Assembly (NCBI GenBank): GCA_026225945.1
Contig: JAMJFZ010001815.1
Coordinates: forward strand, 16,928,501 to 16,992,500
From: Cricetomys ansorgei
Lineage: Eukaryota; Chordata; Mammalia; Rodentia; Nesomyidae
Reading direction: 5' to 3'
Length of the DNA: 64,000 bases
This document shows positions 23,127-35,179 of this stretch, piece after piece. Within the stretch, counting starts at the first letter, position 1; every line of letters starts with the position of its first letter. The position numbers were made by a program, and so were the translations under genes. A model generated the notes under the pieces. The model was not told the DNA's origin. It saw only the letters and a program-made list of their open reading frames with translations, and made no database searches.

Positions 23127-23330
23127 GGGCTGGAGAAATAGCTAGTAATTAAGTGTGCCCACTCCTCTTGCAGAGGACCTAAGTTCATTCTTAATGTCCT
23201 CATCAAGCAGCTTACAACCTATATATGCTCTAGTTCATATATGCTCTAGTTCTAGCATATATGACCTTGCCTGGACTCAGTGGACATCACACACCTACAC
23301 ACAGATCAAGAGACCCATACACGTAATTCT
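23127..23330 (+). repeat. B3-type (B2-superfamily) SINE, sense
   Basis: The head GGGCTGGAGAAATAGCTAGT and CTCTTGCAGAGGACCTAAGT give the tRNA-like promoter region. The body then contains a 16-bp perfect tandem duplication at 23221-23252 (ATATATGCTCTAGTTC twice). The tail is CACACCTACACACAGATC then an A/T-rich run. Confidence 0.85.
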
Positions 23331-23394
23331 TTTAAAGATTTTTTTTTTATTGAAAATCTTATGCATACAAAAGAGAACATGCAGCAGAGTGAAA

Positions 23395-24060
23395 AGTTAA
23401 CCTTGGAATGGAAAAATATTGATAAAGCTCATGCCTGATAACAAAATGAATGATCTCTAAAATATGTTTTCCTACAGTTAATTATATGAAGTGTTCTAAT
23501 AATTCGATTTAAAAATGGGCTAAGAACCTGAATAAAGATTTCTCCAAATTCCTACTAGTTGCCAAATGCTCAATATTACTGGTCATCAGGAAAATATAAG
23601 TCAAGACAACTCACAGCTGCTAGCATAGATAATATCAAGTGAAAAATGTTTGTAAGACTGAGGGGAAATTTAGAAATATTATGCTTGAGGATCCCAATCA
23701 TAGCTAATATGGAAGAATAGCTAATTCAGTAGACAAATGGATAATGAAACATAGTTCAGAATTTAAAAGAAGGAAATTCTGTAATAAGCAACAATGTGGA
23801 TGAAGCTTAAATATATTGTACTACAGAAAATATACCAATCACAGGAAAGCAGATATTGCATGATTCCACTTATATAAGTTATCTGGTCTAAAACAGTGAA
23901 ATTTAAAGGCTGAAATGATTGTTGTCAGGGATTGATGGAAAGTGTAAACAGTCAAGCATAGATCTATGAAGCAAGTGAATATGTTTTAGCTACTTTTTTA
24001 TACTTCATTACACTTTCCATAAAAAGCAAAATATTTCATCAGGTAGGTTTCATATTTTAT
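23395..24060 (+). mobile_element. Ancestral mammalian L1 ORF2 3' end and UTR, sense
   Basis: Old L1M-type text: AAAAATGGGCTAAGAACCTG, AGATTTCTCCAAATTCC, ATGCTCAATATTACTGGTCA, AACAATGTGGATGAAGCTTA, GCAGATATTGCATGATTCCA and TTGTTGTCAGGGATTGATGG. These encode the far C-terminus of ORF2 in intact elements; here it is broken throughout. Confidence 0.83.
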
Positions 24061-24074
24061 ATTTCTATATGGAG

Positions 24075-24180
24075 AAAGAAAGGTAGGAAGGAAGGGAGGG
24101 AGGGAGGAAGGAAGGAAGGAAGGAAGGAAAGAAGGAAAGAAGGAAGGAAGGGGAAAAGAAAGGAAAAAAGAAAGAAAAAA
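24075..24180. repeat. (GGAA/GAAA)n polypurine tract
   Basis: About 100 bp of purine with only one pyrimidine near its start. GGAA tandem repeats can bind ETS factors and form triplexes; both are inference. It sits just 3' of the ancestral L1 and may have grown from its A-rich tail. Confidence 0.95.
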
Positions 24181-24674
24181 TGACTTACAAAAGGGTGTGT
24201 GCCAAACAGCAACTGCCTTATATAGTATTGTTATCAGTGCTATATAAAATTATATAATATAGTAACAAATTAATTAATATAGAACAAGGACCTTTTCTAT
24301 TAAATGTACTTTTATATTAAGGTAAGATGACAAATATTTTCAGTTAGAGGGCTATACAATTTCTGCTACAATATACAACTCTCCCATTGTGACTCACATG
24401 CAGCCACAGATTATTCGTATGTGAACAAGCAAGGCCATATCAATTCTATAGGCAATCATTTGCTGTCTTCTCCTTCAAAAGAACCCAAGGGCTGAAATTA
24501 ACCACCATGGAAACTGAGTAATAAGCTAAAATCTTGCATTAGTAAGCTGATTTCCTCAACCAAATCAAGGAAGATAAAATTATCACTGCCAATAAGAATT
24601 TTTTTTTAATAATAGTAAAATACAGTCAGAATTTAAAATAGATAGTCTAGGAAACCAGGCAGGAAACTAGCGAG

Positions 24675-24865
24675 GAAAATGGGAAGGTGTTTTTCTAGCT
24701 TGCACAAGTGCTGTCTGGTTCAATCCCCAACAAAAAATATCGTGGTACATGCTAAAATTCCAGCACTCAGGACATGGAGGCAGACAGCTTAGAAGTTCAA
24801 GATAATTGTGGGATGCACTGTGAATTCAAGGACTGTCAGGAACACATAAAGCCACGTTAAGAGAG
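24675..24865 (+). repeat. B4/ID-B1 type dimeric SINE, sense
   Basis: An ID-like head (TTTCTAGCTTGCACAAGTGC and TCTGGTTCAATCCCCAACA), an A-rich linker, then a B1-like body (CGTGGTACATGCTAAAATTC, CAGCACTCAGGACATGGAGG). Confidence 0.8.
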
Positions 24866-24869
24866 AGGT

Positions 24870-26315
24870 AACGAGCACAGTGAATATACTAAAACGATTA
24901 GTGAACTGAATGTTGTTTCAAAGATCTGTGAGCTTACAACAACACAGGAACTAGAGAATAAAGAGAGCACAACTGTAAATCTCCCCAATGCTTAAATTCT
25001 CTGCTGAGCTGATTTGCAGGAAGATGTCTGGGAGACAGTATCAAGGCTTCCTGTACACCTCCTGCCAAAATGCACAGACCTGGTACTGGGGTAGGAGCAT
25101 GTTTTTTTTTCTCAGGGGTCACCTTCCAAATCTTAACAAAGAGTGTTTAGATTTCAAACCCAATATCTGTTGCTAAATGAGTCAAGAATTTTATTCTAAG
25201 ACTAACTCCTGAAAAACAAGTATCTATGACAGATCAAAATGGTGGTCAGTAGACATTAGTTATAAGCAGTTTAGTGTTATCCCTGCTGAACATGAAGACA
25301 ATGGATGTATAAAGTTATAAAACTTCAGGAACGGATAATGGCTTAAAAATCTGAAAGTGAAATCAGAATTAAAAGTATTTCAAGCCTTTTCCATGTTGTT
25401 ATACTCATGTGGCCTTCTGTCAATTATGACAGTATATTTCTAAACTGTATTACCATTTCGTTTTAAATAAAGTTTCTCTGGTATTTTGAAAAGGAGGAAA
25501 AAAAACCCACATCATCTCAAGTTCAATATTTACAAGAAGAAATTATAGCTAGACATTAGATGCTTCCTTTTCCTACAAGCAAAGAATGTATTCAACATCC
25601 AGAAGGATAACAAAATCCTATTATCTGCAATTTACATGACTGTGGAACTGAGGAAGATAGACAAAACAGATTGAGAGTAATTTCTTCAAGTTACAGCCAA
25701 AAAGATTTTTTTTTTTTCAAAATAGGGAAAAGATGCCAAAACACTAAAAAATATGGGGACTCAGTAGTCTATTTGGAAGTAGATCACAGGAACCCAAGTT
25801 GAGAAAGCTGGAGGAATGAGTCATGGGAGAATAAAAAGCCCAGTACAAAGTGCATTTTGAAACTTACTCTACAGAAATCTTGCCTGAGACTGCTATGACA
25901 TCTCTGAGTAGAGAGCATACTTGGAATAATCTTCTACTTGAGATGTTAATTAGTCCTTCAACTTCCATCTCCCACTCGTAGAAGATACAGTCAGAGCCTT
26001 AACTCTAGCACTTCCAAACCAAAGTGCACATTGCCACACAGCATTTGAGAAGGGCCAGATGCAGACAAGTCCACCTGTGGTTGACTTCATTCTGCAGACT
26101 CTACAACAGCCCATCTTTCCTAGAATCATTCAGTGTTTCTGCTGTTGCTAACAGAGAAACAAAGGACTTTGCTACTATGCACTTATAGTAGCTATATAGT
26201 TATGCACTATATAGCAGCTCAGATTCCCTCCTAGGAAGGAATTTAACTTTTCACAACCATTTTCTCATTAGTCCGATAATAATAGACAAAGAAAAGCATA
26301 ATATTGGTTTGCTGT
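24870..26315. other. No recognised feature
   Basis: AT-rich, no supported repeat or gene. A short loose repeat of CTATATAG lies at 26170-26215. Confidence 0.4.
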
Positions 26316-26319
26316 TCTG

Positions 26320-26785
26320 TATTTTATATTTTTCATATGATATATTTAATCATATTCTTTTCTCTCTCCCAGCTGCTCCTCCCTTTCCCTACTGACCCAA
26401 ATTCAAATTCTTTCTCTTTCCTAAAACAAAATGAAACAGAACAAGACAAAAACAAGAACGCACACACAAAAATCAAACCAAACCACCTGGAATCCATTTT
26501 GAATTAGCCAACTACTCTTGGCATCTGCTCTAGAGTATGGGGATATATCCATTGTCATTCCATTGAAGAAAGCTGATTTTTCCTTCTCCCAACAGGTATT
26601 AGTTGCAAATAGCTTCAAAGTTAGGGGTGGAGGTTTTATCTACTTCCCTTTGTTTTTATGTCTTGAACTCCATCAGTTCTTAGGTATGCTGTCACTGTCT
26701 CTCTGAGTTTATATGGGCATCTGCCCTGCACTATCTGGAAAAAAACTGTTTCTTTGGAGCTGTCGACTCCAAATTATACTGTTTA
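26320..26785 (-). mobile_element. Rodent L1 3' UTR, antisense
   Basis: From its 3' end: TTTTTCATATGATATATTTA, CTGCTCCTCCCTTTCCCTAC, CCACCTGGAATCCATTTTGA, ATTAGCCAACTACTCTTGG, TTGTCATTCCATTGAAGAAA, GGTATGCTGTCACTGTCTCT. The order matches the Lx-family 3' UTR. The 67- and 65-codon frames here are not genes. Confidence 0.9.
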
Positions 26786-26789
26786 TTGA

Positions 26790-28175
26790 TAATATACAAC
26801 ATGATTTGTTTTCCTGTAAACCTGATGTTTTAATACATATGGTCATTTTCTGTAGTATAATATGCCTACTGGGCAACTCAGCAAAGATGACATGGAGGCA
26901 TATTCATATGTGTAAACTCTGCCAGACCTCAGCAGAGGGAACCACCCTCATGGCCAGTGCCAAACACACATTTGAACCCCAAGCTATGCGCTCAGGTGTA
27001 TTTATTCTTTCAGAACTCCTTTGGTGTTCTACTGACACCATGTGTAGATCATAAGCAATGAAACATCCCCCACAGAAATCCAACACCTGCAGACATTACA
27101 AAAGGCCAAGACCTATGCATTCCTTTTTCCAACAGTACACAAAAACAATTATTTTAAACACAAAAAAAAACGTCCCCAACAATTTTCAAGTGATCAATGC
27201 AATTAACTATGCTGCACACCTGTTATTTCACAGAGTTACCACAATTTGCATGTGATACACTTGTGGTTTACTCTCTTATAAGTGTCCATTAATTATTAAT
27301 ATAACTTGGCATTTTGTTGTCTTTCTTCTGCTATCTCCCTTTCATTTAGTCTTGTTTCAGAAAATAGAGTCAGCTCTGGAAACTAAATGAGGTTTCATCA
27401 GTTGAGATTTATCAACTTGATAAAGTTGTGAATACAAGTATATTTCAAATTACTTTTCTTATATCCAAAGTCCAGAATATTTCAGAAGCTTAAGGGTTAA
27501 TCTTCTACCAGCTCATGGGAGTATTTTGTTCATGCTGCCTCTATTTTCTACCACATATCATTTTGTCTTAAAAATATGAAACATTTTGATATTAGAGAGG
27601 GTATCTCTTAGTCTATGACTTATATTGAAAATATTGTCAGGCTGTCATCTTTATTTTGATCTTCATATATTTGATGAAATATTTTTAAATGTTTGAATAT
27701 TGAGCTTCTTATTGTTTGCAAATTTGAAGGATAATTACATTTTTCAAGTACATTCAAATATAAATACTTTAATAATATTTGTCAAGATGAATCTTGAGCA
27801 AAGTGTGACACAACTTTATTGTTAAGGGATTTTAGTAATGTGTTGGTTTTTTTCTTATAGTATCTATTTTATCAGGAATCTATAGTCCATAAATCTTCAA
27901 GAAACATTTTATATCCACTGTAAAATATCTCCTTTAAAGTATTTTTTTTCACTTCTTCATTTTCTATTTGACTTGTCTGACTACAGATCACAACCTATGA
28001 CTTATCTCCATATGTATGGTGAATCCTGACCCTTTCTGAATGCCTGTCATAATGACATTACTGGTCTTCATGGACTATTCTTCACCCTCAACAGTCTGCC
28101 TTCAGAGAAGATTTGGAACTACTCCTGAAGCCTAGCTCATTACCTGTCTCAGCAAGTCTTCCCATGTTACCTGGT
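26790..28175. other. No confidently recognised feature
   Basis: 26890-27060 has a mildly GC-richer section with an AATAAA on the minus strand (in the TATTTATTCTTTC stretch near 26999) that could be an LTR fragment, but I cannot define ends. The overlapping 113- and 60-codon frames are unsupported. Confidence 0.3.
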
Positions 28176-28179
28176 CAAT

Positions 28180-28640
28180 AGTGTCTATACAATTCTTTTT
28201 ACCTCTTTCCCTTCCTGCTCTAACCACACTGGTTCTGTGAAATTCCAAACCATAGCCATACTCAGGGGCTTCTTACCAGCTGTTCTCTCCATCAGCAAGA
28301 GCACTACGGTATCTGAGTGTCCACTTTTCTTCAATTCCTTAGACCTCTTCTCAAATGTGTGACTGCCATTTCTCCAAGGCTTCCTCTAAGTGGCTTCCTG
28401 ACACTCACCTCTCTAATCCTGTTCTGCATTTACTGTATGTTTAATGTTATGTTTATCAGTGTGTGTTTATCGTTACTAAGAATTGTCATACTATTTAGAC
28501 AGGCCTCTCATGTACTTCATTCAGCAGGCATTCTAAGAGGTGCCTGTGGGGACTTGATAAGGATGAGTTGCGTGGAGATTGTTGTCTCCCTCACTTTTAT
28601 CTTACACCATAAGGGTATGTCTCCTTAAAGAAAGCTTTCA
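28180..28640 (+). repeat. L2 3'-end fragment, sense
   Basis: CCTGCTCTAACCACACTGG, TCAATTCCTTAGACCTCTTC, TCAAATGTGTGACTGCC, CCAAGGCTTCCTCTAAGTGG and CTCTCTAATCCTGTTCTGC follow L2 consensus order. The 103-codon frame at 28317-28628 is inside this old LINE and is not a gene. Confidence 0.55.
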
Positions 28641-28659
28641 AAGCATAATTGAACTGTAC

Positions 28660-28870
28660 TGTCTCTGTTACTTAAAGCCTTTTAGTAGCACTCATCATCT
28701 TAAAAATGAAAAGCAATACCTGCCTACCTGAAGAGGAAGATCCTTTGCACTTTATTCTCAGCTTCTCTCATATTTTACACCTCTTACTTCATATCCTATA
28801 GTCCGTCTGTGATAAATGGGTTACATTTCCCCAAATATGCTATGTTTATACAAAATTCTATGCCCCTGTC
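28660..28870 (+). repeat. Second L2-like fragment, sense
   Basis: ACTTAAAGCCTTTTAGTAGC, TACCTGCCTACCTGAAGAGG and TCAGCTTCTCTCATATTT resemble a consensus region that lies upstream of the one in 28180-28640. This order means two insertions or a rearrangement. Confidence 0.45.
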
Positions 28871-28909
28871 TTTAGGGGCATAAATTATATGGTGGTCATA
28901 TAATTTATG
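28859..28909. repeat. Two adjoining perfect inverted repeats (paired hairpins)
   Basis: Hairpin one: TATGCCCCT (28859-28867), 6-nt loop, AGGGGCATA (28874-28882). Hairpin two: CATAAATTATATG (28879-28891), 5-nt loop GTGGT, CATATAATTTATG (28897-28909). Both stems are perfect and share bases 28879-28882, so only one can form completely at a time. No run of T follows hairpin one, and this is not a bacterial terminator context. Confidence 0.95.
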
Positions 28910-31227
28910 ATCCAAATCTAGACACTTCTGAATTAAAGTGGGTGTTATTAATAATTGTACCAGGACATCAGGCACTGAGTAGAACTCTCCCAGACAAAGG
29001 ATGAGTGGTCAGCCACATTACCCTGAGACTTTCTGTCTGAAATGTCTTTTCTAATTTCTTTGCACTGGTCTGTCAAAATATCTTTAATTTTTCAGCCACT
29101 ATGTCACATCCTCAAATAGATATTTTTATCTCTATTTTATACTATGATTTCTACTTTGGTACCTGATAATAATAAGGATCACCTTATTGCAACCATCATT
29201 TAGTTTTCTATATGCCCATAAATTGTTTTTAATATTCCCAGGAGACAAAAAACTAGCTCCTTTGTATTAATCCCAAAATATTATGAGAGTATAAATGTAG
29301 GAGTTGAGTTTGAATGCATGGGTAAGTTTATATTTTGTAGATGCAAAATTATAGATATCTATTCTTGAGAAGTTAAAATCTGATCATAGAAGTGATATGA
29401 AGCTCTAATTGAGTAATTCAAAAATGAGAAGACAACAGAGTAAGAACTAAGTAAACTCTTAATACATCAAAGGTAATTCTGTAAAAATTCACTGAATGAG
29501 CAAGTATTTTATCAAAAGGAATACTAACCAGGCAATTATTGTAACTAACTTTCTCACTTACTATCTCACTGAGACAGTCATTAGGAAGATACGGCTGATG
29601 GTCTCAACATTCTCAGTGTCTGATGAGGGAAACCCTTCAGAAACAGAAATAGTTCCCATAGAACTAAGAGAATTAGGAGATCATCTAATCTAGCAGGAAC
29701 ACAGATGTTCTGTGCATGATGTATGCCCCCGATCTATGATCTACTTCCTCAGTCCACCACTAAGAGGCTCTATGGTGGTTTAGTTTGAGATTTTACTTTA
29801 TCTGGAAGCATGTTCCACAGCCTACACAAATTAATTATTGTAATTTTTAAAGTGGGGAGGAGAGAGGGAAGGCTAGCAAGAAGTAGGTAGGAGGTGCAAA
29901 GATCTGTTCCTTTACCCTTATTCCAAGGGCTGGGAAGAAAGAAAATGTTGTCTTAGTTAGCTTGTGGTTTTATGTCCACATGTTCACTTGTGAAAATGTA
30001 GGAAATTACTAAAGTATATTTAGATATAGCCCATATTAAGATTCCAGTTAACTGACATGCTATAAAAATTTTCTTAAAGCATAGATGAGAGTTATGTATG
30101 ACATGTGTTGCTTTTCATCTTCCAGTCATGTGTACATGCTCTTTTCTCTGAGAAAAACTATATTCATTGGTCATTAGTAATTTGTAAGTTATTATGATTA
30201 TTGTGTATTTGTTTGTTTTATGTGGAAGAGGCATCTCCTTCAAAGGTCTCAACATTCAGTCCGTCTTTCAGGGAGGAGTCCTTGTATATTAAATGCCAAA
30301 TAAATAAAACCTATTTTTATTTTACAAAAAAAAAAAATTCTTGTGTCACACTGAAATGGATTCTGTGGCCACTGGTTGAAATGCTTTATTCTTCTCATCT
30401 ATCAAAGCAAACAATTGTGGCAAACAATCGTTCAATTCTATTAACTGGTTTAAAACGTCTATAAAAATTGACTAGTAAGTTACTGAAGTGTAAAACTGTG
30501 GAGAAAAAACTTAGAAAACATTCTCTTTAGAATTTTATGTGGTATGGTATCTTACTGTAGCATAAATTCAGTACTTCAAGCACAGTATAATGGACATTTG
30601 AATAATAATTTTAATAAAAAAGAGATGATAGGAAATAGTAATGACAAGTATATTTACATTAATTAGATGAAGTCTCTATGAAACTAGAAATTCCAAAGTT
30701 GCTTTCCATTCCTTCATTTATTCATTCCTTCATTCATGAATTCATTCTGCAAAGAATAACTAGTAATATTTTGATGAGCAAATAACCATAATATTAATAT
30801 TAATAAGATTACCATTATAGCTATTGATTTTAACATTTAAAACTATTTTACATAAAATCAATCATTTTAAAGACAATTCTATATACATAATAAACTGAAT
30901 GAAGTGTTTGAAACTGAAATTAAAGGATCTTCCTGGTTTTAAACACAGGACAGAGCTTCAAACAAATCAGAAATGACCCTATGCTAGTTCCAATTATTTG
31001 ACTTGCTATGTTGCACAACCTCTATCTTTACCATAAAACATGGTCCAATAGTACTTTGTACTTTATATCATTACATTTATCAAGGGCTATTTAACCAAAC
31101 TTGAAACACTTATGCAATAAAGCAAATAAATTTGGATAGAAATGTGGTGTAAGAAATTTTTGTTATTGTTGTTTCTAACAATAGAAAAATGCCACCCTCT
31201 CAGATGCAATATTGATATCATCTGGTA
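28910..31227. other. No recognised feature
   Basis: About 2.3 kb of AT-rich sequence. A short ATTC-rich patch occurs at 30712-30750. No gene or repeat supported. Confidence 0.4.
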
Positions 31228-31405
31228 TTAATTTCAAGATTTTCTTTCTTTTTTTTTTCTTGTTTGAGAAAGGATTTCTCTGTTTCAATGCTGACTTTCC
31301 TTCAAATTCACTCTGTAGACCAGGCTGGCCTCAAATTCACTGGCTCCTTACAGCTGGGATTAAAGGCATATACCACCACTGCCCAGCTTTAATTTCAAGA
31401 TTTTC
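31228..31405 (-). repeat. B1 SINE (antisense) with 17-bp target-site duplication
   Basis: Antisense B1 spans about 31243-31388: poly-T, TTTGAGAAAGGATTTCTCTG, TCTGTAGACCAGGCTGGCCT, CAGCTGGGATTAAAGGCATA, CCACCACTGCCCAGC. It is flanked by perfect direct repeats TTAATTTCAAGATTTTC at 31228-31244 and 31389-31405. This shows a complete L1-mediated insertion of a 7SL-derived SINE. Confidence 0.96.
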
Positions 31406-31409
31406 AAGT

Positions 31410-32060
31410 TAGTAACTGACTGCAATAAGTGAGATATTTCTTTGATTACATCTAGTGGATTAGTTCCATAATATCCAATGGTAAATTTAGTGTGTCTATT
31501 TATTATAAAGAAAAGCTAGGATATGATCATAGTTGATTTTGCCAGCCCAGGATTTTCCAACAATATTTTAAATATTTTAAAGAAGAGATTCATAATAGCG
31601 ACTTCAGTTTAAATACTTAAAATTGTGTATGCCCATCATACTTGCACAAGTTAGAACCTGCCTAGAATGACCTACTATAAACAATAAATCTTCTCTTATT
31701 CTGCCAGGAGAAAGTAAAGCATAATATAATAGTGCATATGGAAAGAGCCTTTTATTTTAGGAAAGAAAGGAAGATAGAACAGAACAACTGAGAATACTTA
31801 GGGACATCTGTGCCTTTTGTCTCAGATCCTAAGTGCACACAGTCTACTTGGGTGTACACTAACAAAACATTCTTGAGGCATATTGTGAAAACTAGAGCAT
31901 GGACATGAATCTTTGGGAAATGGAAGCATATGTATTTATAAACAAACAGGGACAAATATGTGCAACACACAATCTCATTAGGAAACAATGTACAATTCTC
32001 TAAATACTAAGCACATATGAATATAAGCAGAGAACACTTATTTGTTGATTGAATAATATA
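31410..32060. other. No recognised feature
   Basis: Nothing supported; the 78-codon minus-strand frame at 31752-31988 has no recognisable homology. Confidence 0.4.
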
Positions 32061-32063
32061 GAA

Positions 32064-32095
32064 AATATATATATATACTTTGAGATATATATATG

Positions 32096-32128
<33 letters not shown>
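32064..32128. repeat. (TA)n / TATATG tract
   Basis: Two TA arrays separated by CTTTGAGA, then TATATACATATATA words. Confidence 0.93.
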
Positions 32129-32317
32129 CAAAAAAAGAACACTGAAGATTGGAAGTGAAATTCTAAAATGATGTAAATTTATGAAGAGGTACTGGAGTAT
32201 TGCTACATGTTATTCAATTTTTAGTCTTATGCTTTTTCTTGTAATTGTGTCCAAATAGCTGACAAAACCTGCTTACATAGGAAATATATGATATATCCTG
32301 TCAATATCTGTCAAAAA

Positions 32318-32800
32318 GTCTCAGAGAAACATAACCAAAAGGAGAGTTATTAAATTGGCTTACAAGATGCTGGCTTGGTGATCCAACAGTTGCTATCTAT
32401 ACACAGAAGAGGCTGAGATCCAGTAGTTGCTCAATTTGTGAGACTGGAAATGAAAACTGGAGGACACTGGAAAGACACTGATCTCCATTGCCACATTAGA
32501 AGATAAAGAAGCTGAGTTCCATGTCAGAGAAGTGTGGTGGCAATACCACCACCACCACCACCACCACCACCATCACCATAAGCCACAATAAGCCTCAAAG
32601 GAGACATACTCACAAGAAAGGGGCAGAGATGAGAGTGTGAATCAAAAGTTTTTCCGACGGGTCTCTCATATCTGTACCGTCAATGGAAATTCTCTCCCAC
32701 TCTATGCTAGGAAATACCTTCCCAGATCCACCAAGAGGGTTGGCTTTTTGGTGATGTCAGATTCAGAGAAGTTGACAACAAAGATTAATTATCACAAAAT
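32318..32800 (+). repeat. Old interspersed repeat (family unresolved)
   Basis: It opens TCTCAGAGAAACATAACCAA and AAATTGGCTTACAAGATG, has TGATCCAACAGTTGCTATCT, and closes GAAGTTGACAACAAAGATTA. This is the layout of a common mammalian repeat whose right end carries an AAGTTGACA motif, like the unit at 18814-19188. A (CCA)n array lies inside it. Confidence 0.45.
32546..32572. repeat. (CCA)n microsatellite
   Basis: About nine CCA/ACC units. Confidence 0.93.
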
Positions 32801-33473
32801 GATGTAACTTATGATTTCTGAGGAGTCTCTCCATGGTTTCTCTTTCTCCAACTTTTAGACAGATTTTCATAAAAGAAAGAGCTTGTATTAAGGAAGTGTC
32901 GTTATGTCCTTGTGGTTAAGTGGGAGGCAGGGACAATATATAGCTCCCATTGACTTTCTTTCTCTCTCTGATCACAACACCTGAAGATCCCACAACCTTT
33001 CAAATAGTTCTACCACAAGAACTATTACACAAGAGCTTATGGAGACATTTCATAATCTGACAACAACATAAAAAAACATAAATTTGGATTTTGTGCATTT
33101 TTAGCTGCTTAGAAAGCACAATGTGTAATATTTTCTATTATCTACTTCAGGAAAACTCAATTTTTAATTTGCAATTTGTTTTTAGCTTCAAATTATATTG
33201 CTTTATATATACAGTTATCCATATACAAATGCGTACATATTGTATATGTAAATGCACATGATCATATCAATATCATAAGCTCCTATATTTAAAAAAACTG
33301 TTTAAAGTGCTTGGAAAAACATCAAATGAATTTGAGGAAGATATTTACAATATATTTCTCTATTTATTCATTCATTTAAGAATTCTTGGACATTGCTATG
33401 AGTTGAGAGTGCTCCTTCACAGTCTACAGGGTGCCATGGTGACAGTATCAGACATTGGACCTTTGAACAATTA

Positions 33474-33737
33474 TTAAGTCACGATCAAGTCTTCTTTTTC
33501 AAGCTCCTTGTAAAAGAGCAATATTCCATATTCTACCACATGAAATGCCCAAAGGAAAGTGTTCCCTCCCTCTAGAAAATGAACTCTCAAAGGATCCTCT
33601 CGTAAGAAAAGCACAGTCCTCATAAAACTGTCAATCAGGTGCCTTGGACTTGAAAGTCTAGATTTCAGAAAGAAAATTAATGCTTTTCTACAGAAATCCC
33701 TCAGCTTGCAGTACTTTCCTAATTTCATATTAGACAT
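33474..33737 (-). other. Protein-like open frame of unknown status (possible exon or pseudogene remnant)
   Basis: An 87-codon minus-strand frame that looks more protein-like than others in the window: mixed charged and hydrophobic residues, no low-complexity sequence, and no overlap with any repeat I recognise. It includes segments RHLIDSFMRTVLFLREDP and EYGILLFYKELEKEDL, which would suit amphipathic helices. In the same frame an in-frame TAG lies a few codons upstream of the Met, and an AG in a weakly suitable acceptor context (ATATGAAATTAG) falls near codon 6, so a terminal coding exon is conceivable. No family is recognised. The alternatives are a pseudogene scrap or a chance frame. Confidence 0.2.
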
Positions 33738-33739
33738 AG

Positions 33740-35175
33740 ATGAAAAATGTAAAGACTAATTGAAATAATAAGCAGCAAATGCAACATAGAATTTTACTAA
33801 AAAAGATTATCAGTATATAGCAAGTTAGAACTTCCAAGACCTCCAGGGCTTGAGGATCAGTCCTTAGCCTTTATCACATTTGTTCTTGTTGATTAGCAAA
33901 GATTTAGAAAGTTTATTTTTCTGGAACTTCTCTTCTTGTTCCTCAAAGAATAATCCGGAGATTCTGATACTCATCAATAACTACTGTGACTCTTTCTATT
34001 ACTACTGTAAAATCAACTCTACTGAACTTTATAGCATTTCTCACCTTAGCAATGAGAAAAGAACATTACTGCAAACGAGTACAAATACAGTAATTCTGTG
34101 ATCAGAAACAAATATTCAATGAAATAATATTATTGCCTAAGTATAGAAAAACCACTTAACCTCCAAGAACCTGTTTTCTATTGCTGAAGTATATGCATTC
34201 TATTCAGTTATTTTATTAGTCTAAGGTTAAAAACTATATTAAGAAGCAGAAAACCCATAATAAGTTCATAGGTTAATGTCCACTTAAAGTCATTCTCACC
34301 ATGGGATTTATACATCCAAAGCTTCTTTCAAGATACTTGAATTTTTTAAGCCAAGGATACAGGGAAAAAATTTGTTCGTTTGGTTTCCTTAAGAATGCCA
34401 AAACTTGATTCTAAGTTATTAAAAATAATAATATTAAATTAAGGACTATCACTTCTCAATTCACCTGAACTATATCATTATAACCAGGAATCACTATAAT
34501 GACTCCTTATAAATAGTTGTTAAGTTTCAACATGTTCCATGACATCATATTCAGAGGAAAGAAAACCAGGGTTCTAACTAGTCTTTTTCAAATCTTTGTA
34601 AGTGTTTTGGCTAATGCCTATGGCTGCTCTATAGTGGCCATGTTGAACACTTAGTCTGTGACTTGTGAATGATAAAAGTCACCACCAGGTTCTTTATAAA
34701 GTATTAACCAACCCTCTTTGTATCATGTCTCCCATGAGTTTATCTGCCCAAATTTAGTTAGAATCCTCAAGGAAACTATATCAGTAAATAAAACCCACAT
34801 AACTAAAGGGAACTTTAAAAATGAAACTTCCAGACTGACTGCACACATGCAAAATTTTATTGTCTAAATTTAAATAATATAAAGCATCAAATTTTGAGAC
34901 AAATTGGAGAAGTCTAAGTGGGTATTCAGTATTTCTGATTTGAAGGTGGACAATTACTTTAGAAGTTGCAGTTATTTTAGATATTACAAATTTTGTGGTA
35001 TTAAGATTGACCATTTTACTGTATAATTTCTGGGAAAACATAAGCATATTAATGTAACAAATATTATTATTAATATTTAGGTATTTAATATTTAAACAGT
35101 AATATTCTCAGTTATCCTTTGCTAGTGCCCATAAGTAAGTAATTTCAAATAAATCAAATTTAAGTTTCATTCCTA
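33740..35175. other. No recognised feature
   Basis: AT-rich; frames at 33880-34101 (+) and 34781-35047 (-) have no support. Confidence 0.4.
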
Positions 35176-35179
35176 GATC

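Noticed and set aside
28859..28882. Rho-independent terminator
   Set aside because: The organism is not bacterial and no T-run follows the stem.
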